DNA of 64,000 nt from an uncultured Cuneatibacter sp. (GTDB lineage Bacteria > Bacillota > Clostridia > Lachnospirales > Lachnospiraceae), in the NCBI GenBank assembly GCA_934234215.1, contig CAKQHB010000002.1:1-64000 (forward strand), given 5' to 3'. The notes under the pieces were generated by a model, which had not been told where the DNA came from, searched no databases, and worked only from the letters and a program-made list of their open reading frames with translations. This document shows positions 58,421-64,000 of this stretch, piece by piece (the stretch's first letter is position 1; the number at the start of each line of letters is the position of its first letter). Both the position numbers and the translations under genes were made by a program.

Positions 58421-59653
58421 ATGCTTCGGGAATTCAATAAGAAGAAGCCGAACGACAAGAAGAGGATTTCTGAGGAAGACTTTGAAAAGGCATTGACTGA
58501 CATGCTGGAAAATCCGGACCCACATAAGAAGTTATTAAGTCCGGAGGAGCTGGATCGACTGGCAGACGCGGCGATGGAAGAATTCGAGAGAACGAAGCTT
58601 CCGGGAATTTTAAAGCAGTTGGAAGAGATGGATGATGAAGAAATTGCGAGACGCCGCCGCGAGTTGGAAGAGAAGGAGCGCAGTAGAAACAACTGGGCTG
58701 CGGAGATGGTTCGAAAAGAACACGAACGCTACAAGCGCCGGGAGTTAGAAGAAAGTCAGGAAGAGCCGGACGAGACGAAGTCGGAGTCTACAGAATCTGC
58801 AGAAGGACAGCCTGTATGCACAACTTCAGAAGCACAGAATCAAAAACGAAATCAAAATGCATCCGAACATCCGGATTCCGAACCGGACAAGAAGACGATG
58901 GTGGTAGAAATGATAGAGCCAACTGTGGCAGAAGCGCCGAAAACGTCCCAAATGTCTGAAAAAGAGCCGGAAAAGGTTGAAAGCGAAGAGCCGGATCGTG
59001 CCAGTGAGTTCGTCCGCGAAATGTCGGAAATGGAATCTGAACCGGCGCGAAGCAGCGAGCCACTGCATCCAGTCGTACAGTTCTGGAAACGCAACAAAAA
59101 GCGGATCATTCAGGTCTGCGGAACCGCAGCCGTCATTGCAATTGTAGTCACATTCGGAAAGAACCCGTTCACCTCAAATGGAACGTACAGTCCGGGAATG
59201 TCCAGTGATATGACCGGAACAGCGAGTTATCTTGATGCGGGGGACGCGGATAGAATTGAGGCGGATTCGACGAATGAAATCTTGCAAGCTGTTGCTGAAA
59301 AAGAAAAATTACCAGTGATTCAGTTGAATAAGTATGAGAAAATTGCAGGATATGAAGATGCTGGACAGGGCGGAGATATTCTAGTTGGTTTTCTGTTGCA
59401 TATCAAAGAGAAAACGGTACATTTTCAATATTTATATTTGGAAAGTGGCGCAACTATAACAACAGCATCAAAAACAGAGCTGATTGAAACTATTCAAAAC
59501 GGCGTTCTTGAAATACCGGTATATAGCCTTGAAAGCGAAGATGAAGAACAGTATTTTGCATATATAATGCATGATGCATGTATGATTTCACTTACTACAA
59601 ATATGGAGTATGAAGAATTTTGTGATTTTCTGAAAGATCTTTCAATCAAATAG
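58421..59653 (+). CDS. Unknown single-pass membrane protein with long charged cytoplasmic region
   Basis: Not recognised. The 410-aa product has a very charged N-terminal part (about 1-225) with a helical, Glu/Arg-rich stretch (DDEEIARRRRELEEKERS near 71-88) and a low-complexity Glu/Ser/Pro segment (110-215). One membrane helix lies at about 229-246 (IIQVCGTAAVIAIVVTF). The remaining 160 residues would be outside and include YLYLESGATITTASKTELIE and a terminal MEYEEFCDFLKDLSIK, which faintly recalls DUF4367-type ends. The second half is more AT-rich than the first, suggesting a composite origin. A small secreted protein follows after 16 bp. Confidence 0.65.
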   Translation: MLREFNKKKPNDKKRISEEDFEKALTDMLENPDPHKKLLSPEELDRLADAAMEEFERTKLPGILKQLEEMDDEEIARRRRELEEKERSRNNWAAEMVRKEHERYKRRELEESQEEPDETKSESTESAEGQPVCTTSEAQNQKRNQNASEHPDSEPDKKTMVVEMIEPTVAEAPKTSQMSEKEPEKVESEEPDRASEFVREMSEMESEPARSSEPLHPVVQFWKRNKKRIIQVCGTAAVIAIVVTFGKNPFTSNGTYSPGMSSDMTGTASYLDAGDADRIEADSTNEILQAVAEKEKLPVIQLNKYEKIAGYEDAGQGGDILVGFLLHIKEKTVHFQYLYLESGATITTASKTELIETIQNGVLEIPVYSLESEDEEQYFAYIMHDACMISLTTNMEYEEFCDFLKDLSIK

Positions 59654-59669
59654 GGGAGATTTTCAGAGT

Positions 59670-60137
59670 ATGAAAAAAGCAATCAGTGTGTGTCTGGTGT
59701 TGATGATGTTATTCGCATTTTCGGGAAGTGTATTTGCGGCCGAAAATGTGTCAGAGGTTGAGACAACGGAGGAAAGTTCTTCTTCGGTAACAATTTATTT
59801 TCCGGGAGACACAAATGCACGAGGAGCATTAGCAACGGGAACACTTTCCATTGCGAACCCTTCTGTCGGCATTGCAAGTACAACAGGAGCGACATATGCA
59901 AACGTATGGTGTTCATTATTAAAATTGTCGATTACACTGTATAAATATAATCCAGATAATAGTAGTTCTACTTATATTGATACCGTGAATTTTTACGGCG
60001 TAAATGGATATGCAGTTCTTGGAGAACACAGGTTTACGGTCCCAACACGCCATGAATATTATTATGCTGTAGGCGAGCATGCCTATAAGAGTGAAGAATA
60101 TCAGTATTCTAAGACAAAGGCAATTAAGATCAACTAA
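59670..60137 (+). CDS. Small secreted protein of unknown function
   Basis: A 155-aa protein with a clear signal peptide (KKAISVCLVLMMLFAFSGSV then FAAE, cleavage near residue 24). The mature part is Thr/Ser-rich with several Tyr and looks like a beta-strand domain (SIANPSVGIAS, YANVWCSLLKLSITLYK, YYYAVGEHAYKSEEYQ). One Cys only. GGGGAG precedes the start. It is probably co-transcribed with the membrane protein upstream. No family is assigned with confidence. Confidence 0.65.
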   Translation: MKKAISVCLVLMMLFAFSGSVFAAENVSEVETTEESSSSVTIYFPGDTNARGALATGTLSIANPSVGIASTTGATYANVWCSLLKLSITLYKYNPDNSSSTYIDTVNFYGVNGYAVLGEHRFTVPTRHEYYYAVGEHAYKSEEYQYSKTKAIKIN

Positions 60138-60180
60138 CTCAGTTGTTATTCCATTCCATCCATCAAACTCATCAAGTTAC

Positions 60181-60218
60181 AGAGAAGGCATCTGCCCAGT
60201 GGGGCAGATGCCTTCTCT
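60181..60218. other. Perfect 17-bp-stem hairpin
   Basis: 60181-60197 pairs perfectly with 60202-60218 around a 4-nt loop (AGTG). No T-tract follows on either strand, so it is not a standard intrinsic terminator, although it lies where one would be expected after the secreted-protein gene. Confidence 0.6.
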
Positions 60219-60358
60219 GCTGTCGGAAGCTTTTCAAAAACTTGCAAAGTGGAATTTACACAAAACCGAATTTTGTGGGGAAAACAGTAAGAAATCGCTT
60301 GAATTGGGGATTTCTGCATGTTAAAATAAAAGTGCTTACAGATGAAAACGAAAAGGAT

Positions 60359-61195
60359 ATGGAACAGAAAAATCAAACAGAGGAAACCTTGCAGGAGCAT
60401 TACGAGGAGTGTCATGAGACCGTTCAGAAAATGACGCTGATGGACGATATTTTCATTCGGAATGTTCTGAAAGATCCGGCATGTACGGAGACGATTCTGC
60501 AGACTATTTTAGAGCAGCAGGATCTCCGCGTGAAAGGGCAGGTGATCCAGAAAGATTATAAGAATCTGCAGGGCAGATCAGCGGTATTAGACTGTGTTGC
60601 AGAGACGACCAGTGGACGGTTGCTGAACATCGAGATTCAGCAGGAAAAAGACGGCGCATCGCCAAAGCGTGTGAGGTATTACAGCGGATTGCTGGATATG
60701 AACAAGCTGAAGCCTGGACAGAAATTTGAGGAACTGCCAAAGAGTGATGTGATCCTGATTACAAGAGGAGATGTCCTTGGGTATCAGAGACCGATCTATC
60801 ATATTTGGCGCACGATTCATGAGGTGAGTGAGGACTTCACAGACGAGTCCAGCATTCTCTATGTGAACGCGGAAAACGAGGATGAGACAACCGAACTCGG
60901 AAGACTGATGCATGATTTCCGTTGCAGGAAAGCATCAGAGCTGTACAATCCGATTTTGGCGAAACGAGTTTGGGAACTCAAAGAGACAGAGAAAGGACTT
61001 GAACTTATGAGCGAAATTGCAGATGAGATTTATAATAGTGGAGTGCAGCGTGGAATAGAAAGAACCAAAGCAGAACTGTCGTGTTCGTGGGTGAAGAAGG
61101 GAATGTCCACGGAGAATATTGCACAGTTGTTGAATGTGGATGTAACACTGGTACAAAAGTGGATTGCAGAAGCATCGCTAGTGCCAGTAGGCTGA
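60359..61195 (+). CDS. Rpn-family recombination-promoting nuclease / putative transposase
   Basis: A 278-aa protein of the Rpn (PD-(D/E)XK) family common in gut Clostridia. It begins MEQKNQTEETLQEHYEEC, has LMDDIFIRNVLKDP near residue 27, the nuclease core VLDCVAETTSGRLLNIEIQQ at about 75-95 (Asp, then Glu-x-Gln), RVRYYSGLLDMNKLKPGQ near residue 103, and ends in a helix-turn-helix-like tail MSTENIAQLLNVDVTLVQKW. Rpn proteins cut DNA and aid recA-independent recombination in vitro; some may be anti-phage. AAGG lies before the 60359 start; the longer frame is not favoured. Confidence 0.87.
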   Translation: MEQKNQTEETLQEHYEECHETVQKMTLMDDIFIRNVLKDPACTETILQTILEQQDLRVKGQVIQKDYKNLQGRSAVLDCVAETTSGRLLNIEIQQEKDGASPKRVRYYSGLLDMNKLKPGQKFEELPKSDVILITRGDVLGYQRPIYHIWRTIHEVSEDFTDESSILYVNAENEDETTELGRLMHDFRCRKASELYNPILAKRVWELKETEKGLELMSEIADEIYNSGVQRGIERTKAELSCSWVKKGMSTENIAQLLNVDVTLVQKWIAEASLVPVG

Positions 61196-61358
61196 TTTAA
61201 ATGAAGCATAGGAGGGCTGTTTTCGCTTTTTCGAAGCAGTCCTCTTTTTTTCTCCATTTTCGCCTAAAAAAGAGTACACAAATAACAGGGGACATGAAAA
61301 TGTAAAAAAATGCCCCCTCACGCGATCGTATTTGTTCAGCGGATGAATTCCGTCTTAC

Positions 61359-61637
61359 TTACTTGGATTTGGTTTCTTCCTGCGAAACGGTGTTGTTTTT
61401 CTCCAAGTCGCGGAAAAATTCCTCGTAAGCGCAATTGTAGATTTTCTGAAGTCGAACGAGGACACTGGTGCGGATGTTCAGCTCACCGATCTCATATTTT
61501 GAGTAGGTGCTGCGTGCAATGTCGCAGTTGTGCAGCTGTAACTGCAGGCAAAGCTTTTCCTGTGAGTAGCCGTGTTCGGTTCGAAGTCTGCGGAGATTAT
61601 CTCCGAGCTTCCAATCTTGTTTGAGTTTCTGTTCCAT
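61359..61637 (-). CDS. XRE-family DNA-binding regulator
   Basis: A 92-aa protein that is mostly one helix-turn-helix domain (LGDNLRRLRTEHGYSQEKLC near residue 11, then DIARSTYSKYEIGELNI near 38), with a short polar tail. Proteins of this size usually bind as dimers to palindromes near their own gene. AAGGAAGA precedes the start, with a TATAAT -10 on the minus strand (complement of 61661-61666). It is divergent from the small acidic protein gene, with two palindromes between them. Confidence 0.88.
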   Translation of the reverse strand: MEQKLKQDWKLGDNLRRLRTEHGYSQEKLCLQLQLHNCDIARSTYSKYEIGELNIRTSVLVRLQKIYNCAYEEFFRDLEKNNTVSQEETKSK

Positions 61638-61680
61638 AGTTGTTCTTCCTTGAAAAATGCATTATAATTGGTTGCACCTA

Positions 61681-61732
61681 ACAATATTGTATGTTATAGT
61701 GAAGAAAAATATTGACCGCTATGCTGGTCAAT
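61681..61732. promoter_or_regulatory. Palindromes between the XRE regulator and the divergent gene
   Basis: ACAATATTGT (61681-61690) is a perfect 10-bp palindrome beside the minus-strand promoter, and ATTGACC-GCTATGCT-GGTCAAT (61711-61732) has 7-bp arms ahead of the plus-strand gene. Either could be the operator of the XRE protein. A plus-strand -10 TATAGT lies at 61695-61700. Confidence 0.5.
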
Positions 61733-61758
61733 AGATGCTTTGGGAAGGAGGGAAATGC

Positions 61759-62163
61759 ATGAAAAAAGTAGCGGATTTTCGACTGCAGGATGAGCTGTTA
61801 GAGGGATTTGATCTGGATGATCTGGATGCACCGGAAGGACCTGCAAACTGGATTCCGGAGGAGCGGAAGACGAATATGCGACCGTCGACAGAGAAGAAGC
61901 GTTTTCTGGAAGAAGTCATCTATGAGAAGGCAGTCGAGGAAGCGATGGTTCAGGGCGGAATGGTGAGTCTGGAGATCAATGATGACGAGTTGTACGGAAT
62001 TTTAATCTTTGAGGGAAAAGAGCTGATGCGTGTGCATCAGGATGATCGAATGGACGGGCTGGTACAGGATCTTTTGAGAGAGTCCACCTATTATTATATG
62101 AATGCAAAGGAAAATGAGATCCATCTGGAGTTTCATTTTCGATTGGCAGAAGAGACAGTATGA
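61759..62163 (+). CDS. Small acidic protein of unknown function
   Basis: Not recognised. A 134-aa soluble, acidic protein starting MKKVADFRLQDELLEGFDLD with several Asp/Glu-rich turns (DDLDAPEGP), and a mixed alpha/beta remainder (GMVSLEINDDELYGILIF, LLRESTYYYMNAKENEIHLE). No membrane segment or Cys pair. GGAGG seven bases before 61759 supports this start over 61735. It is divergent from the XRE regulator and may be its target. Confidence 0.65.
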   Translation: MKKVADFRLQDELLEGFDLDDLDAPEGPANWIPEERKTNMRPSTEKKRFLEEVIYEKAVEEAMVQGGMVSLEINDDELYGILIFEGKELMRVHQDDRMDGLVQDLLRESTYYYMNAKENEIHLEFHFRLAEETV

Positions 62164-62166
62164 TGC

Positions 62167-62211
62167 AAAAAACGGACTGTCCGCATGATGAAATGTGCGG
62201 CAGTCCGTTTT
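62167..62211. terminator. Bidirectional terminator
   Basis: AAAACGGACTG (62169-62179) pairs with CAGTCCGTTTT (62201-62211) and an inner CCGCA/TGCGG stem; it serves both the small acidic protein gene and the minus-strand deacetylase gene. Confidence 0.85.
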
Positions 62212-62229
62212 GTGTAAAAAGAGCAAATA

Positions 62230-63417
62230 TTATTTTTCGTAATAGCCGAAGGTGTATCCGGCAGCACGAGCCTGGTCGATGAAGTCACCGAGAATCGCGG
62301 TGTTTGTGGAGGAGACTGCGTGCAGCAGATAAATCGCACCGGGATGCAGCTGAGAAACGACCTTCTGCAAGGTTTCCGCCTGATCCGGCTGGTCATCTGT
62401 CACCCAATCCCGATGGGCAAAGCTCCAGAATACGGAGCGATAGCCGAGGGACTGATTCAATGCCAGAAACTGTTGGCTGAAAATACCGGCAGGGCAGCGG
62501 AACAGGTACATGTCGTAGCCAAAGTTTTCTTTGACGTAGTTGTGGAGACTCATGACATCCTCTCTGGCAGCATCGAGTCCGAGACTGGGCATACCGTCTG
62601 CTGGATGGGTATTGCTGTGATTGCCGACAACGTGTCCCTCATCGATCATGCGCTGTACCAGCTCCGGCTGAGATTTCGCATAGGGCATAGTGATGAAAAA
62701 GACAGCACGGACATTCTTTTCTTTCAGAACATCCAGAATCTGCGGTGTGTAGCCATTTTCATAGCCTTCGTCAAAGGTCAGATAGATTGTGTTTGTGGTG
62801 CCTTTCAAAAAGTCGGCATTCAGACTGCCGTAAGCGGTCTGGTAGGAGATACAGCCGGTCGGACGGTTGAACTCATCCCGTTGATCGGAAGCATATCCGA
62901 AGGGAATCGAGGTATTGTCCAGTGCTGCGAGGTTGCTTGTGTCAATGGGGGTTGTCGGAATCTCGGTGGCAGTCGTTTCCGAAGAAGCGGTGCTCTCTGC
63001 AGTGGATTCTGACTCTGAAGCATCGGCAGTTGCAGCAGCCTGTTCAGTCTCAGATTCGGCAGAGCCGTCAGAAGCCTGCGCAGAGCTTAACGAAGATTCA
63101 GACAGATACTCTGTGGCGATGTAACACTCCTTACCGTTGTACTGAACGCGGCTCCAATCCTCGCTCCAGCCGGTGCGCACGATGGTGTCACCTGCCAGCA
63201 GGATAGCAATGCTGTCGGAATGATCGGAACAGCTTGTTCGAATGTTGACATTGGAAAGTGCGGTTGCAGTTTCTGAGACATCCTGAAAAGGAGAATCGTT
63301 TGCTTCTGTGGAAGCGGAAGCACTTTCGGATTCACCGGTGGATGGTGTGTTTTTCTGACAGGCTGTGAGGCTGAGAACGAGGGTCGCAGCGAGAAGAAAA
63401 GCAATGATTCGTTTCAT
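62230..63417 (-). CDS. Polysaccharide deacetylase lipoprotein with SH3-like domain (PdaA-like)
   Basis: A 395-aa exported lipoprotein. The signal peptide ends in the lipobox LSLTAC (Cys20). A Ser/Glu/Thr linker leads to a bacterial SH3 domain (about 55-108, VNIRTSCSDHSDSIAILLAG), then a second low-complexity linker (110-160), and a NodB-type deacetylase (about 190-395): IYLTFDEGYENG near residue 208 with the first acidic residue at the metal site, GHVVGNHSNTHP with the two His, RCPAGIFSQQ and LLHAVSS. The form resembles PdaA, which deacetylates muramic acid to make spore-cortex delta-lactam; the neighbouring sigG fits sporulation, although an SH3 domain is not in Bacillus PdaA. GGAG precedes the 63417 start; an extended -10 TGGTATACT lies near 63465-63473. 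Confidence 0.88.
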   Translation of the reverse strand: MKRIIAFLLAATLVLSLTACQKNTPSTGESESASASTEANDSPFQDVSETATALSNVNIRTSCSDHSDSIAILLAGDTIVRTGWSEDWSRVQYNGKECYIATEYLSESSLSSAQASDGSAESETEQAAATADASESESTAESTASSETTATEIPTTPIDTSNLAALDNTSIPFGYASDQRDEFNRPTGCISYQTAYGSLNADFLKGTTNTIYLTFDEGYENGYTPQILDVLKEKNVRAVFFITMPYAKSQPELVQRMIDEGHVVGNHSNTHPADGMPSLGLDAAREDVMSLHNYVKENFGYDMYLFRCPAGIFSQQFLALNQSLGYRSVFWSFAHRDWVTDDQPDQAETLQKVVSQLHPGAIYLLHAVSSTNTAILGDFIDQARAAGYTFGYYEK

Positions 63418-63544
63418 ATAAGACTCCATTCCGGAGCACAGAGGCTCCTGTTGTTGCTGGCTTGAGTATACCATATGTTTCACAAAAATACTATTTGAAC
63501 AGGGCAGAAAAGATGATAACAGCATTCAAAAATACAAAAGCATT

Positions 63545-64000
63545 TCATAGCGTCAGGTAAGAACGCATGGATTTTAGTGCATTTTTTTCGAGACGGCTGA
63601 CCTGTGCCTGACTGATGCCGATAGCTTCTGCCACTTCCATCTGGGTTTTTCCGTGGTAAAAGCGAAGATTGATGATGGATTTTTCCCGCTCCGGCAGTCG
63701 CTTGAGAGCTTCATTCAGGGAAAGCTCCTCGATCCAGTGTTCTTCCCGGTTTTTGCGGTCGCTGATCTGATCCATGACGTAGAGGGTGTCACCGGAATCG
63801 GTATAGACCGGTTCATACAAGCTGACGGGGCTTTGGATTGCATCCAGTGCCTGGGTGATCTCCTCGCTGGGAATGCCGATTTCATCTGCTATTTCCAGTA
63901 CGGTCGGTTCTCTTAGATTTTTTCGCGTCAGACCTTCGCGGGCGTAAATGGCTTTGTACGCAATGTCCCGCAGAGAGCGGGAGACGCGAATGGCAGAATT
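63545..64000 (-). CDS. sigG: RNA polymerase sporulation sigma factor SigG (partial, C-terminal part)
   Basis: The 3' part of a sigma-70-family gene that runs off the right edge; 151 residues are seen. The visible frame starts NSAIRVSRSLRDIAYKAIYA in region 3, continues with EPTVLEIADEIGIPSEEI and SPVSLYEPVYTDSGDTLYVM, then region 4 with REKSIINLRFYHGKTQMEVA and IGISQAQVSRLEKNALK, all characteristic of the forespore factor SigG. It directs late forespore genes. The closest alternative is SigF, but the region 3 to 4 linker (DPVSLFEP type) fits SigG better. Confidence 0.92.
   Translation of the reverse strand, partial: NSAIRVSRSLRDIAYKAIYAREGLTRKNLREPTVLEIADEIGIPSEEITQALDAIQSPVSLYEPVYTDSGDTLYVMDQISDRKNREEHWIEELSLNEALKRLPEREKSIINLRFYHGKTQMEVAEAIGISQAQVSRLEKNALKSMRSYLTL

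Noticed and set aside
1..64000. tRNA, rRNA or phage genes
   Set aside because: No tRNA-like cloverleaf, rRNA stretch, integrase or structural phage gene was recognised on reading; a covariance-model scan would settle small RNAs.

Overview
The window reads as one chromosomal segment of a Gram-positive, spore-forming anaerobe of the Clostridia, most like a gut Lachnospiraceae. The evidence is a sporulation sigma factor (SigG) at the right edge, low-to-moderate GC with AGGAGG ribosome sites, pyruvate phosphate dikinase, TRAP and YfcC carriers, DegV proteins, DUF4250, a Rpn-type nuclease and many cytoplasmic glycoside hydrolases. No rRNA, tRNA, CRISPR array or intact insertion sequence was seen.

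Layout. 0-4.3 kb: a TRAP transporter operon (dctP-dctQ-dctM) and an unknown membrane-anchored protein. 4.3-9 kb (minus strand): a thiamine salvage operon (TPP riboswitch, thiM, thiE, thiD, cytX, then an AraC-type regulator). 9-13.8 kb: O-acetylhomoserine sulfhydrylase, an azlD remnant, a YfcC carrier and a rhodanese-TtcA fusion. 13.9-17.9 kb: a GH120 beta-xylosidase and the yqeC-yqeB selenium/molybdenum hydroxylase accessory pair. 18-21.2 kb: an SGNH hydrolase and two GT2 glycosyltransferases, followed by two very long hairpins. 21.7-27.1 kb: a divergent sugar cluster (FGGY kinase against a DapA-family lyase, an atypical RpiB-like isomerase, split transketolase and a transaldolase). 27.2-35.8 kb: DUF4250, ppdK, a PAP2-dinB unit behind a LexA-like box, two DegV genes and a GH105 hydrolase. 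36-41.5 kb: a ferredoxin subunit, a molybdopterin oxidoreductase with a fused TorD-like chaperone domain, mobA and mgtE. 41.6-45.6 kb: a ydjI/ydjG/ydjH-like envelope-stress trio and an SDR. 46-51.6 kb: an ABC exporter with a long coiled-coil permease, and a GH30. 51.7-58.1 kb: SulP, NAD synthetase, SseB-like, and a Gfo/Idh/MocA plus SDR pair. 58.4-64 kb: two unknown surface proteins, a Rpn nuclease, an XRE regulator, a small acidic protein, a PdaA-like deacetylase and SigG.

The most striking non-coding feature is a dispersed, structured repeat of about 135 bp in seven copies (four near-identical full copies, two truncated, one diverged). In six of the seven it starts directly at the end of the T-tract of an intrinsic terminator. 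Other notable points are the chaperone-molybdoenzyme fusion, the RpiB-like enzyme lacking the ring-opening histidine, the twin giant hairpins, and the probable SOS promoter in front of dinB.

Functionally the segment combines carbohydrate use (GH120, GH30, GH105, pentose-phosphate type interconversion, ppdK) with cofactor supply (thiamine, NAD, molybdenum cofactor) and envelope or stress functions. All identities come from reading motifs in the sequence; no database search was run.
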